Positions 30,601 through 38,015 of a stretch of DNA of 64,000 nucleotides are shown piece after piece. How positions within the stretch are numbered: position 1 is the first letter of the stretch; every line of letters begins with the position of its first letter. The stretch comes from an uncultured Flavobacteriaceae bacterium (GTDB lineage: Bacteria; Bacteroidota; Bacteroidia; Flavobacteriales; Flavobacteriaceae). The translations under genes and the position numbers were made by a program. The notes beneath the pieces are model-generated. The model saw only the letters and a program-made list of their open reading frames with translations, made no database searches and was not told the DNA's origin. The DNA lies in the NCBI GenBank assembly GCA_947494205.1, contig CANLUH010000001.1, positions 62,001-126,000 on the forward strand, read 5' to 3'.

Positions 30601-31145
30601 ATTCTGAAAAAGAAATTAATCCAAATAAAGCAACAATTGAAATAAATAACACTTCAAAATCACCCGGTTTTGGAGGCGTCTACTGGCAATATTTTGAAAA
30701 TTTAGATAAAATAACTTCAGCAGAAACACCACTTAAATTAAAGAAAAAATTGTTCAAGAAAACAAATACTAGTGATGTTATTACTGAAATAACAAAAGGC
30801 ACAAAATTAGAAGTTGGAGATTTGGTTCGCGTTCGTATAGAATTAAGAAGCGACCGCACTATGGAATTTGTGCACATGAAAGATATGCGTGCCGCAGGTT
30901 TAGAACCAATAAATGTACTATCTGAATACAAATACCAAGATGGTTTAGGCTATTACGAGAGTACAAAAGATGCTTCTACAGATTTCTTTTTCGACAAATT
31001 ACCAAAAGGTGTTTATGTCTTTGAATACGATTTACGCGTTAATAATGCCGGAAATATGAGTAATGGTATTACAACGATACAGAGTATGTACGCACCAGAA
31101 TTTACTAGCCATAGTGAAGGGATTAGAGTTTCTATTGGGGATTAG
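24657..31145 (+). CDS. Alpha-2-macroglobulin family protein, copy 2, with SusC-type plug insertion
   Basis: 2162 aa. Signal peptide 'MKTITTLLLFLCLCISNVQA'. Same architecture as the upstream copy: helical N-terminal region, MG2 with 'LVLDRNIYRPGQDIHFKGY' (~585), CarboxypepD_reg-like domain (~1195-1255, 'GLPMPGVSILVVGT'), A2M core 'NLKETAFFYPHLKTNSNNEV' (~1422) and thioester C-A-E-Q (Cys1646). Unlike copy 1 it holds ~120 extra residues at ~1273-1392 resembling the TonB-dependent SusC/RagA plug: 'DEVVITALGVKRRS', 'VSGLQISG', 'LRGNTTVNNNSQALIIVDG', 'VIKGASGAALYGNQGANGV', 'VVITTK'. No beta-barrel follows, so it cannot be a transporter; the plug may bind another envelope protein. The last ~160 residues are nearly identical to copy 1. 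Confidence 0.92.
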   Translation: MKTITTLLLFLCLCISNVQAQDNTKLWEKVEILELKGEVKKANALVTKIFKKEKRNNNSKAIIKSFIYKSKFNLILLEDGENQFVEDILNEIESNSFPTNAILESIYANFLIDFYNKNKYKFKNRTRIEDNNNDIYTWDLYSLKVEIHKHLQNSISNPDGLKDIQLKNYIEILEGQTNTLKYTPTLYDFLVNNAISFYRGYIVSRGNTQNAIENVNDYFKTTNEFIALNIKIEDSLSKTYALKLYQDLERFHLKKENYYPLFNTLINRLTFLKGKTKVTTEHEYFENVIEQTILNYKSEEAISHLYFYLANYYYLRTFNLKYVTSKAKSTLKNYRKLTYKLCNATISKFPNSESAIKCKNLNKSLESQFLSIETNKVTSSLKPALAKITYANVDTVHLSAYKIPIDFLNQLNNYSINRDSIILQTIKTKKTVFNITHKLVNTKDYYKHSAEVLIPKLELGNYLIIVSNTKNIISKKDFAYQTSARSNLFVTSANKSDVNEFLVTNRETGFPIEKARITIYSKGDDYKIIKTTNTNGFARELKSEDYLGKLEALVTYKKDSLFLNNVYLDEFDEDEDEEWNAYSKLVLDRNIYRPGQDIHFKGYIYQEKDGKRSAVQNIFCSIVISDSKGNELKEFRLKTNTFGTVSGSYTLPKDILTGEFSIELDEDYDYEEDEHPFWDNVDDFEYVEKDFFVENYKRPTFEIQFDKITENYRLGDSVFVKGKAISFFKSKITNAQVKYSITRTNDYKKKAIISGEVSTDSLGIFIIPFVIENTHKATQKIKSNYTVNVDITDINGETRTSKKEITIGNYNFNLNVHIPYNPTNKDGTTIELVSKNLNEGYVESSGELFIYKVGENYSRLFKRPWQSPEFQLVHKDTFSAYFPNLEYSPLNDEKKELVYKTTFKTKDSLTLTLDSKQWKSGGYVVEGYAKDKLNSTTKIDEYFNFKNIEEEDKSTLFNYDILNYDFKKDGKAIIKLTTAFKNVYVNARIHYKNKEIDTKAFTINGDYILNIPIPEKSTGTLSVFLTSNTLGVFDSKSFDFKITENNDTFKIDTQTFRSKLEPGLKETWNFKIQALDKNVEVLASMYDESLDTFFKDKGYGNYEDDDYTLDWNSKIEPEDYYRSYYGYDITNLSENLNHNKRDKNKFVYTITKNKYLKLHYFGLNFSYSKYSNNNYLKRIKKKRKLKGELKKLGNISGVVSDENGLPMPGVSILVVGTNNGTQTDFDGFYSINAKGGDILQFSSIGYKTEEITYMSSNSINLGLEVDVTAIDEVVITALGVKRRSAISSSIHVTYNTVADFNNDVIRKLKGKVSGLQISGTYSYATKIILRGNTTVNNNSQALIIVDGIIVDSNTFTSLNPNSLDTVQVIKGASGAALYGNQGANGVVVITTKFGSKVLDTDEGKKIVDLTEKDINTIEVRKNLKETAFFYPHLKTNSNNEVNIKFTAPQALTRWKFQLLAHTKAYKYGYLKLNAITQKKLVITPNLPRFLREGDTITITGKITNLSEGKLNGNAYLELYNVETNKKIVTLNNRRFSLQKQASKELKWQVTIPENVSKLRYKMIAKTEDFSDGEEGYLEVLKQKILVTETLPLYVKGNTKKEFQFKKLIEHNSSTLQHDKLTIEYSSNPVWFTFQSLPYLMEYPYDCAEQTFSKYYANALGTHILNSNPKIKAYLKTINTDSVLNTNKKNKTSTGEETPFRKDINGKLAFLFDENKLKEQENNTLIKLKELQLSNGAFSWFSTNGSPNTFITNHIVASYGHLKKLGVTSKNQYRLEAITKKAIGYLDLEFSKRIKAKNSIENVNIIHYLYARSFFLETNTLDDKHEKTIFKYLEKLEKNWITQELYNQGLIALIFNRFNKTNSAKKVIKALDQSSITSETFGMYWKANTSSIYWYKSPIETQALLIEAFAEINNDKKRIDNMKLWLLNQKQTNNWKTTKATTEAVYALMLQGSDWITIKQNSKIKIGSDTIKNNPLGHHSIVYSEKEINPNKATIEINNTSKSPGFGGVYWQYFENLDKITSAETPLKLKKKLFKKTNTSDVITEITKGTKLEVGDLVRVRIELRSDRTMEFVHMKDMRAAGLEPINVLSEYKYQDGLGYYESTKDASTDFFFDKLPKGVYVFEYDLRVNNAGNMSNGITTIQSMYAPEFTSHSEGIRVSIGD

Positions 31146-31260
31146 CGATTAAAGCTACCTAGTTATAGTAGTTCATTCCTTTAAAAAAGGAAGGTGGTTT
31201 TTCGAAGGAAAAATCGGATGGTTTTTACCTAAAATAGCGAAGCTCATTTTTAAATAAATT
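31146..31260. repeat. 3' flank of A2M copy 2, homologous to the flank of copy 1
   Basis: Counterpart of 24434-24550 with the same block order, but without the heptamer array. The remaining spacer to 31443 is AT-rich and shows no gene or tRNA. Confidence 0.75.
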
Positions 31261-31443
31261 AATAATATAATTACATATATAAAGTATGCATCAAAAGAAT
31301 TTAGAATAAACTATAACAAATTTATTTTAATGTATAAAAACAATCATTTTCAAATCACTAAATAACAAACTGATTAATTACTGACAAACAGCATTATAAA
31401 AAAAAATTCATACATTTAATAACTAACCAAAATTAAATAAATT

Positions 31444-31815
31444 ATGAATTCAAAAGTTTTTATGGTTCTAAGAATCTTACTTGGAATCTTTGTTTTAGTA
31501 TTCGGTATTAACAAGTTTTATAGCTTTATTCCTATGGAAGCACCAACAGGAGATGCCGGTGCTTATTTTGGGGCTTTAATAAGTTCAAAAACATTAACAC
31601 TAGTTGCTATTGTAGAAATCGTAGCTGGTTTAGCACTTATCTTTAATAAATTTGGAGCTTTATTTGCTTTAATTTTAATGAGTGTTTCTGTTAACGCATT
31701 ATTATTTCATGCTGTTTTAGATCCTGCTAATAGTGCTGGAGCTGTTGTTTTATTAATACTAAATATAGCTGTTATCTTTGGTTATAAAGATAAATACAAA
31801 GCATTGCTTAGTTAA
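31444..31815 (+). CDS. DoxX-like small membrane protein
   Basis: 123 aa with four hydrophobic segments: 'FMVLRILLGIFVLVFGINKF' (6-25), ~43-65 'TLTLVAIVEIVAGLALIF', ~70-90 'ALFALILMSVSVNALLFHA' and ~98-115. The 'GINKFYSF' after the first helix and the overall layout fit the DoxX/DUF417-like group. Such proteins are often linked to thiol or oxidative stress but the activity is not established. Monocistronic, closed by a strong terminator. Confidence 0.75.
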   Translation: MNSKVFMVLRILLGIFVLVFGINKFYSFIPMEAPTGDAGAYFGALISSKTLTLVAIVEIVAGLALIFNKFGALFALILMSVSVNALLFHAVLDPANSAGAVVLLILNIAVIFGYKDKYKALLS

Positions 31816-31820
31816 AACTC

Positions 31821-31859
31821 AAAAAAAAATAGACTTCAAATTGAAGTCTATTTTTTTTT
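31821..31859. terminator. Bidirectional intrinsic terminator
   Basis: TAGACTTCAA at 31830 and its complement TTGAAGTCTA at 31841 are separated by one A, flanked by nine As and nine Ts. It works for both the DoxX gene and the convergent DinB-fold gene, whose stop codon is inside the T run. Confidence 0.9.
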
Positions 31860-32967
31860 AATCCTTAATAGTTTCAGGAATTTTTAACTCTGCTTCAGGT
31901 GGTATCCTTTTTCTTAGGAACAAAATTTGCCCTAAGTGGCTCGATTGGTGTTCCATAACATGAAACCAAGCATAATGATTACTCATACCATAACTAGGTT
32001 GCATTTCTTCAAACCATTTATCATCTCGCTTCTTTAATTCTGCTATAGTTTTCGCTCTTACTTCATTATAAATATCTAAATAATGCTGTACATCTTTTCC
32101 TTTAAATTCACCTCTAGCTGTTTCTCCAAGATTTAAAGCAACATCCCATTTCTTTTTTTCTTCTTCATTAAATCCTCTGCCTTCAAAAGTAAACACCTGA
32201 TAATATGCTTCAGCCGCAGCTAAATGCATTATTAAAGCACCTATTCTATTGGCCTTCTCATCATGTAAATGGTCTATCTCGTATTGACTCATGTTTTGTA
32301 CAGTATACTCAACACGTGTTTTTAAATCTTCTAACATAGAAATCATAGCACCTATTTGTGGAGAGGTATCCTCTATATTTCCAATAACAGCTTTTGGTCG
32401 TGCTTTTACACCATCTCCTTCAACTAATAACGCAAGTTTACCGTTGGTTGCATCTTCTACAGCAAAGGACTTGTAATTTTTAACTTTTCCTTGCTTCCAA
32501 TTTGGAATTTCGCCTAAACTTACTCTTGTCTCGAAACTGCTATTATCGACTTCTACTAACTCTAAATCACCTTTATCATTTTCTATGTACAATTGAAAAT
32601 CGTCAAAATAGAATTTACCATTAGCGATACAAATACCTCCGAAGTTTAATCTCTTCGAGTTTTTATCTATAAACCCTTCTATAGTATAACTCTTCCAGGT
32701 ATTTATTGTTATTAGTCTATCTCCCATATTATCGAAAAAACCAACTTCTGTATTTTTATTATCTACTCTTGCCCAAAGGCTGGCACTACCAGCTTCGTCT
32801 TCAGTATCTACTTTAACAGATGCTATGACTTTAAACTTCTTTTTCGATTCAGATTCAATTTCTAAAAACTGACTAAATGCTGTCCAATCTCTAGTGATTC
32901 CTTTACTCGATTGCCCCATAGTTGCTAGACTAGCAAAAAGAAACAGTATTAACATTGGTTTTTTCAT
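31858..32967 (-). CDS. Exported DinB-superfamily protein with N-terminal beta domain
   Basis: 369 aa from the ATG at 32967, giving signal peptide 'MKKPMLILFLFASLATMGQ'; a longer frame to 33021 puts polar residues before it and is rejected. Residues ~25-165 form a jelly-roll-like region ('VDTEDEAGSASLWARVDNK', 'FYFDDFQLYIEN') similar to carbohydrate-binding-like modules. Residues ~205-365 are a DinB four-helix bundle with metal-ligand-like His in 'ALIMHLAAAEAYY' and 'HYAWFHVMEHQSSHLGQILFLRKR'. An exported DinB domain is typical of Bacteroidota; the substrate is unknown. Confidence 0.8.
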   Translation of the reverse strand: MKKPMLILFLFASLATMGQSSKGITRDWTAFSQFLEIESESKKKFKVIASVKVDTEDEAGSASLWARVDNKNTEVGFFDNMGDRLITINTWKSYTIEGFIDKNSKRLNFGGICIANGKFYFDDFQLYIENDKGDLELVEVDNSSFETRVSLGEIPNWKQGKVKNYKSFAVEDATNGKLALLVEGDGVKARPKAVIGNIEDTSPQIGAMISMLEDLKTRVEYTVQNMSQYEIDHLHDEKANRIGALIMHLAAAEAYYQVFTFEGRGFNEEEKKKWDVALNLGETARGEFKGKDVQHYLDIYNEVRAKTIAELKKRDDKWFEEMQPSYGMSNHYAWFHVMEHQSSHLGQILFLRKRIPPEAELKIPETIKD

Positions 32968-33331
32968 TGTATTTGTATTGGTTTTATTTATTCTTTTGGT
33001 TATGCTTAACAAATCTAACATTACTAGTTAATATTCAAAAAAAGATTTTATAGTTTTATCTATTAAATCTTTTTTTCTCCAGCCGAATGACAATGTTATC
33101 ATTTGTATACTTTCAAATTACTGATAAGTATGTTTTATTTACCCAACGAAAGTTTCCTTTTGGATATTTATTAAAAATAATTGGACCGTTTTAAACCTTA
33201 ATAGTTTATAATCGTCATCATTCTTTATAATAGTTTTCTTTTAGTTTCAATGTAAGAGAATGAGACTTTTTAATAAGTCACTAACAACCTCTTAACACTA
33301 ATTAAGGTCGTTTTAATAATTTAACAACAAT
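32968..33331. other. Gene-free spacer
   Basis: 364 bp between two minus-strand genes. No open frame of coding quality on either strand. Apart from the inverted repeat at 33037-33076 I see no structure. Confidence 0.6.
33037..33076 (-). terminator. Possible terminator hairpin
   Basis: A perfect 12-bp inverted repeat (AAAAAAAGATTT and its complement) around a 16-base loop. On the minus strand it ends in seven Ts, about 255 bp past the stop of the DUF4136 gene. AT-only stem, so weak. Confidence 0.35.
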
Positions 33332-33859
33332 CTATTCTTGCGGCGGATACTCTGCTAATACTTTATCTACAATTGCTTTTAGTTTAGCTTCTCGTTTTTG
33401 TGGTTTTGCTTTTGGATTATATGCACTTTCGCTTTTTGCTTGCCAAAATAATCCTGTTTTAGAATCGTCTACAAACTCTATAATAATCTCTCTATTTACT
33501 TTAGATTGTCCCACAGGAATACCTATAGAGAGGCCACCACCAATGCCTCCTCTTCCTCCACCACCGCCAACACCTACTCCAATAGTACTATTTCTGTTCT
33601 CTTGAAATTCGTTACTAGCAATATCTATTAAAAAGTCTGGAGTTTCAGATTTAGAAAATCCCATAGTATTTAACTTCGTTTCTAGAATAGATAATAATCG
33701 TTTCTCATCTAATCCAGATAATCCTGTTTTCATATCATCATAGAAGTTGTAAGTTTTGTATGTTGAAAAATCGGTACGCTTTTCGTAATCGTAATTAACA
33801 TAAATAGGAGCACATGATGCTAGACACAAAACAAGAATAAGGATTTTTATAAATTTCAT
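33332..33859 (-). CDS. DUF4136 family lipoprotein
   Basis: 175 aa. Lipoprotein signal with lipobox 'LASC' (Cys16) in 'MKFIKILILVLCLASCAPIY'. The DUF4136 pattern is clear: 'YVNYDYEKRTDFSTYKTYNF' near the N-terminus, then 'TPDFLIDIASNEFQ', a Gly-rich 'GVGVGGGGGRGGIGGGLSIG' loop and 'GLFWQAKSESAYNPKAKPQKREAKLKAIVDKVLAEYPP' at the end. Outer-membrane or periplasmic lipoprotein of unknown function. Confidence 0.88.
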   Translation of the reverse strand: MKFIKILILVLCLASCAPIYVNYDYEKRTDFSTYKTYNFYDDMKTGLSGLDEKRLLSILETKLNTMGFSKSETPDFLIDIASNEFQENRNSTIGVGVGGGGGRGGIGGGLSIGIPVGQSKVNREIIIEFVDDSKTGLFWQAKSESAYNPKAKPQKREAKLKAIVDKVLAEYPPQE

Positions 33860-33957
33860 AGTATTTCTTTTTTTATAAAAATAATGAAAATTAAACCATT
33901 TAGTATGGCTTAGAAACCGTTCGTCATAATTTTAACTTTTAACATAGACTTGTAATG

Positions 33958-33965
33958 TACTTTCG
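33958..33965 (+). promoter_or_regulatory. Near-consensus -7 box (TACTTTCG)
   Basis: One mismatch to TAnnTTTG, 25 bases before ATG 33991. It lies within the longer possible reading frame of the hydrolase and so argues for the shorter start. Confidence 0.35.
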
Positions 33966-33990
33966 TAGTGTAATCAAAAAACAAACAGTT

Positions 33991-35100
33991 ATGATCCGTT
34001 TTATTTTTAAAATCGTTATTCCGTCTCTACTTTTTATCATTACGGCTATTGCACAAGAGTCTCCAAGACCACAAGACCCCAAATTGCCTTTAGATTATAA
34101 GTCGGAGAACGTCTATTTTACAAACTCGACAGCAGATAATATTAAATTAGCAGGAACCTTAACACTTCCTAACAATAAAACAAAACCAGCGGTAGCTATT
34201 TTAATTTCTGGATCTGGGGCACAAGACAGAGATGCTAATTTAAAACCTTTTAATCACAGGCCATTTTTAGTACTCTCAGACCATTTAACAAGAAACGGAA
34301 TCGCTGTTTTACGTTACGATGATAGAGGTACTGCAGAAAGCGAGGGTAATCATAGTACAGCTACCTCTGCAGATTTTGCTACAGATGTAGAAGCAGCAAT
34401 TTCATATTTAAAAACTAGAAACGATATAGATACTTCTAAAATTGGATTAATTGGTCATAGCGAAGGCGGACTCATAGCTCCTATGGTGGCAGCGAATAAC
34501 AAAGATGTTGCTTTTGCTGTATTGGTTGCCGGAACAGGCGTAAATGGTGCTACTGTTCTAGAAACACAATCTAGAAAAGCAGCCGAATTAATGGGAGCTC
34601 CTAAAGCACAATTAGATGAAAACGAAAAATTAACAACTATCATTTACGGTGCTATTATAAAACATAAAGATGAAACTAAAATTACAGAGGTTATTACTAA
34701 AGGGTTAAACGATTATAAAACAAACAACCCAAACTCTGTACTAGCACCGGCTATAACGCCACAAATGATTACCCAACAATTAGGCATTTTAAAATCGAAG
34801 TGGTTATTGTATTTTATTAGAACCGAGCCTCACCATTTTTTATCTAAAACAACTTGCCCTGTACTAGCAATAAATGGAAGTAAAGATTTTCAAGTACTAC
34901 CAGACATTAATTTAGAAGGCATTAGAAAAGGACTTGAAGCTGCAGGCAATACAGATTTTACTATTAAAGAAATAGAAGGTTTAAACCACCTTATGCAAAC
35001 TGCAGAAACTGGTAGTATGCAAGAATATGGTACTATTAAAGAAACACACGCATCTGTCTCTTTAAACTTAATAACCGATTGGATTAATAAACGCTTTTAA
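33991..35100 (+). CDS. Exported alpha/beta hydrolase (serine hydrolase, S9/S33-like)
   Basis: 369 aa from ATG 33991 ('MIRFIFKIVIPSLLFIITAI' signal peptide); the frame is open back to 33955 but that adds a basic non-conserved stretch. Nucleophile elbow 'GLIGHSEGGLIAP', oxyanion region 'ILISGSGAQDRDAN', acid 'AINGSKDFQVLP' and catalytic His in 'EGLNHLMQT' are all present. The insertion between nucleophile and acid acts as a lid. Probably a periplasmic esterase or peptidase. The SdpI gene follows 11 bp downstream, likely in one transcript. Confidence 0.87.
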   Translation: MIRFIFKIVIPSLLFIITAIAQESPRPQDPKLPLDYKSENVYFTNSTADNIKLAGTLTLPNNKTKPAVAILISGSGAQDRDANLKPFNHRPFLVLSDHLTRNGIAVLRYDDRGTAESEGNHSTATSADFATDVEAAISYLKTRNDIDTSKIGLIGHSEGGLIAPMVAANNKDVAFAVLVAGTGVNGATVLETQSRKAAELMGAPKAQLDENEKLTTIIYGAIIKHKDETKITEVITKGLNDYKTNNPNSVLAPAITPQMITQQLGILKSKWLLYFIRTEPHHFLSKTTCPVLAINGSKDFQVLPDINLEGIRKGLEAAGNTDFTIKEIEGLNHLMQTAETGSMQEYGTIKETHASVSLNLITDWINKRF

Positions 35101-35111
35101 ATATACAATTT

Positions 35112-35459
35112 ATGGACTGGACAGAAAACACGTTTTTACTATTAACTATAACTACGGGCTTACCTTTTATAATTGTTGCTTTAATTACAATGCAATTTCC
35201 TCCAAAAAAAATAAATCATTTATATGGTTACAGAACAAAAGCATCTATGAAAACTCAAGACCACTGGGATTTCGCTCAAAAGTATTCCTCTAAACAATTA
35301 TTATTTTGTGGTTTATTTTTAAGTATAGCTGGACTTATTTCTACAGTAATAACTATAGAAAAACCTGCAAGTATTTATAGCAGTATTATTTTAATTGTTT
35401 TAACTTTAGTTATATTATTTTATAATACAGAGACACAACTTAAAAAAAGATTTAAATAA
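35112..35459 (+). CDS. SdpI/YhfL family membrane protein
   Basis: 115 aa with three hydrophobic segments. The family signature 'FPPKKINHLYGYRTKASMKTQDHWDFAQKYSSK' (residues ~29-61) between helices 1 and 2 is clear. SdpI gives immunity to the SdpC toxin in Bacillus; stand-alone members such as this one have unknown roles. Follows the hydrolase gene closely. A MITE-like repeat starts 34 bp after the stop. Confidence 0.85.
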   Translation: MDWTENTFLLLTITTGLPFIIVALITMQFPPKKINHLYGYRTKASMKTQDHWDFAQKYSSKQLLFCGLFLSIAGLISTVITIEKPASIYSSIILIVLTLVILFYNTETQLKKRFK

Positions 35460-35492
35460 CCAACCGAGACTTTTAACCAATATCATCTATGA

Positions 35493-35646
35493 GGCTGTCT
35501 AAAAAAAGTAACGCCCTCTTGTCTAACTGAGCGCTGTTGAAGTTTTAATATTCTGAAAACAAAGCATTTCGACTTTAGCTTGTCTTGAGCGCAGGCGAAA
35601 GGATCAATATGACATTTAAATTTAAAACTACTTTTTTTAGACAGCC
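35493..35646. mobile_element. MITE-like element with 18-bp perfect terminal inverted repeats
   Basis: GGCTGTCTAAAAAAAGTA at 35493-35510 is the exact complement of 35629-35646. The 118-bp interior has no ORF and carries 'GAGCGC' twice and 'CTTGAGCGCAGGCGAAAGG', a motif often seen in flavobacterial intergenic repeats. No clear target duplication. It sits between the SdpI and PH-like genes, with its right end 18 bp before the next ATG. Confidence 0.7.
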
Positions 35647-35664
35647 CATTTTAAACGAATACTT

Positions 35665-36123
35665 ATGGTACTTTATAAGCGAACACAATCTGGAATAATA
35701 ATTACAGCTATTTTAGGTGTTATACTAATAGCTATACTTTCTGTTTTTATATGGCAAGCAGACTCCAAACAAATCCCTTGGCCAGTAATAACTACACTCG
35801 CTCTTTTATTTCTATTTACTTTATTGTCTTTCTATAAATTAACCATTACAATAACAAAAGAGACTATAGAAGCTAAGTTTGGAATTGGCATTATAAAACG
35901 AGTTCTAAACATTAAGGATATAAATTACGAGTCTATAGAAAAAATTAAAGTTCCTGCTCTTTATGGTATTGGTATTAGGTTAACACCACATGGTTGGTTG
36001 TATAATGTTAGTATTGGGCATGCTATTAAAATAAAAACAGATACTAAAACCTTTTTTGTTGGTACAGAAGATTTCGAAAAAATCAATAGTATTCTCAACA
36101 GTTTAAAAACAGAAAAGCAGTAA
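35665..36123 (+). CDS. Membrane protein with bacterial PH-like domain
   Basis: 152 aa. Two N-terminal helices ('IIITAILGVILIAILSVFIW' and 'VITTLALLFLFTLLSFY') are followed by a small beta-rich domain: 'LTITITKETIEAKFGIGIIKRVLNIKDINYESIEKIK' and 'IKIKTDTKTFFVGTEDFEKINSILNSLK'. This layout fits bPH-type proteins. It lies 13 bp before the LytS-type kinase gene and probably shares its transcript, so an accessory role in that pathway is possible but unproven. Confidence 0.7.
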   Translation: MVLYKRTQSGIIITAILGVILIAILSVFIWQADSKQIPWPVITTLALLFLFTLLSFYKLTITITKETIEAKFGIGIIKRVLNIKDINYESIEKIKVPALYGIGIRLTPHGWLYNVSIGHAIKIKTDTKTFFVGTEDFEKINSILNSLKTEKQ

Positions 36124-36136
36124 CTTTAGGCCATAT

Positions 36137-37174
36137 ATGAAGATTTCTAACACCATTCTTTTTTGGATTTTACAATGCATGGGCTGGGGAATTCCTGTTC
36201 TAATTAATGCCTCTGCAAAATACAGTAATGTAAAACTTAACAATACCTATGTAACATTAGAAACACTGTTATTAATACTATCGGGAATTATAGTCTCTAC
36301 AGCATTGAGAGTGTATTTAAAACGTAATATCAGTTTTAACAAATTCAACACAAAAGAATGGAAACATATTAGTATTGGTTATATCGTAGCATCCATACTA
36401 TTTTCTGCTCTTATGTTTTTTGCCGTTCCGTTAAATAATGCATTTAACGATGCGCCAAAACCAATATCCACAATAGCCGTTATAAGTTCTATTGTTAATG
36501 CTTTTGTTTTTATATTTTTCTGGTTAGTGCTCTACCTCTCTATAAAATTAACACGCCAATATAGAAATAATCAAATTAAAAATTTACAATTAGAAGCAGC
36601 ACTTAAAGATTCGGAATTAAACACCTTAAAAGGACAAATTAATCCGCATTTTATGTTTAATAGCTTAAATAACATTCGCGGTTTAATGCTTGAAGATGTC
36701 GAAAAATCTCGGGATATGATTACACGTCTTTCCGAAATGCTACGTTACTCTTTAACAAAAAACAAAGTAGATACCATTGCTTTAAAAGAAGAGCTAGACA
36801 TGGTAGGTAATTATATTGAATTGTCTAAAATTCAATTCGAAGACCGTTTACAGTTTAGCTCGCAAATAGACGACAATTTATTAGCTGTAGATATTCCTCC
36901 GATGATTATTCAAATGCTAATTGAAAATGCTATAAAACATGGTATTTCTAATTTACGAGAAGGCGGAAACATACATTTATCAGTTTCCGAAGCACAGAAA
37001 CAACTTTATATAGAGGTTAATAATTCAGGAACATTGGTAGAAAATAGTGCCTCTACACATGTTGGATTACAGAACATAAAAAAGAGATTAGCGCTATTAT
37101 ACAAAAACAAGGCTTCCTTTAACTTAAAGGCTGAAAACAATACCGTTATAGCAACCATAAAACTACCATTATAA
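36137..37174 (+). CDS. LytS/YpdA-type sensor histidine kinase
   Basis: 345 aa. Four hydrophobic segments in the first 140 residues form a membrane sensor without a clear extracellular domain. A short coiled linker leads to the His_kinase domain with phospho-acceptor His171 in 'LKGQINPHFMFNSLNNIRG', and a HATPase with 'PPMIIQMLIENAIKHGI' and 'THVGLQNIKKRL'. The stop and the next ATG share one base (TAATG), so kinase and regulator are translationally coupled. The signal is unknown. Confidence 0.92.
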   Translation: MKISNTILFWILQCMGWGIPVLINASAKYSNVKLNNTYVTLETLLLILSGIIVSTALRVYLKRNISFNKFNTKEWKHISIGYIVASILFSALMFFAVPLNNAFNDAPKPISTIAVISSIVNAFVFIFFWLVLYLSIKLTRQYRNNQIKNLQLEAALKDSELNTLKGQINPHFMFNSLNNIRGLMLEDVEKSRDMITRLSEMLRYSLTKNKVDTIALKEELDMVGNYIELSKIQFEDRLQFSSQIDDNLLAVDIPPMIIQMLIENAIKHGISNLREGGNIHLSVSEAQKQLYIEVNNSGTLVENSASTHVGLQNIKKRLALLYKNKASFNLKAENNTVIATIKLPL

Positions 37175-37899
37175 TGCAAAAAATTAGTGCTGTAATCGTT
37201 GAAGATTCGCGTTTAGCGAGACAAGAATTAAAAGAATTGGTAAAAGAACACCCAGAAATTGAAATTATCGGCGAAGCCGAAAATGTAGACGATGCTCTTA
37301 AATTAATAACTAAAACAAATCCTGTATTACTGTTTTTAGATATTAACATGCCTGAAAAAGATGGGTTTCAATTATTAGAATTACTTGATGAAGTCCCAAC
37401 AGTTATCTTTACTACAGCTTACGATGAGTATGCTATAAAATCTTTTGAATATAATGCTTTCGACTATTTATTAAAACCTATAAATAAAGAACGTTTTGCT
37501 AAATCTATACAAAAACTATTACCAACTTTAGAAGAACAGAATGTGTCTTCGGAAGGCAAAACGTTAACTTTAAATTCTCAAATATTTATAAAAGAAAATG
37601 AACACTGTTGGATGGTAGCTTTAAAGGATATTACGCTTTTTGAAATTGTAGGGAATTATACTAGAGTCTATTTTGAAGACAAAAAACCACTTATTTACAA
37701 ATCGCTTAATCAAATTGAAGCCAAATTACCAGAACACGATTTCTTTAGAGTAAACCGACAACAAATAATAAACTTAAAAAGTATTAAAAATGTGGTGCCA
37801 TGGTTTAGTGGTAAACTTAAAATGACTTTAACTAACAACTTGGACGTTGAAGTTTCTAGACGACAGTCTCAAAAATTTAAACAAGATTTAGAGTTTTAA
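37174..37899 (+). CDS. LytTR-family response regulator
   Basis: 241 aa. Receiver residues ~4-120 with acidic pair Glu10/Asp11, phospho-acceptor Asp56 in 'LLFLDINMPEKDG' and Lys in 'YLLKPINKERF'. C-terminal LytTR DNA-binding domain (~145-240) with 'CWMVALKDITLFEIVGNYTRVYF', 'KSLNQIEAKLPEHDFFRVNRQQIINL' and 'VEVSRRQSQKFK'. Partner of the kinase just upstream. Targets are not visible in the window. Confidence 0.94.
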   Translation: MQKISAVIVEDSRLARQELKELVKEHPEIEIIGEAENVDDALKLITKTNPVLLFLDINMPEKDGFQLLELLDEVPTVIFTTAYDEYAIKSFEYNAFDYLLKPINKERFAKSIQKLLPTLEEQNVSSEGKTLTLNSQIFIKENEHCWMVALKDITLFEIVGNYTRVYFEDKKPLIYKSLNQIEAKLPEHDFFRVNRQQIINLKSIKNVVPWFSGKLKMTLTNNLDVEVSRRQSQKFKQDLEF

Positions 37900-37903
37900 C
37901 CAA

Positions 37904-37923
37904 ATTCCTGCGCAGGCAGGAAT
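37904..37923. repeat. REP-like hairpin ATTCCTGC-GCAG-GCAGGAAT
   Basis: Perfect 8-bp stem with a 4-base loop, 5 bp after the response regulator stop. Same design as 37991-38010, 39031-39050 and 56834-56851. Confidence 0.8.
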
Positions 37924-37990
37924 CTAATTACTTAACAGTAAGCAAATTCTTAAATCAAAAATCGTTAATCGTAACTCAATATTCAAGAAG

Positions 37991-38010
37991 ATTCCTGCCT
38001 TCGCAGGAAT
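37991..38010. repeat. REP-like hairpin ATTCCTGC-CTTC-GCAGGAAT
   Basis: Perfect 8-bp stem, 4-base loop. Second copy in the same convergent spacer, 5 bp past the stop of obg. Confidence 0.8.
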
Positions 38011-38015
38011 ATGTG

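Noticed and set aside
35460-35664. Possible tRNA or small RNA gene in the spacer
   Set aside because: The only fold is the long inverted repeat of a MITE-like element; no cloverleaf or T-loop sequence.
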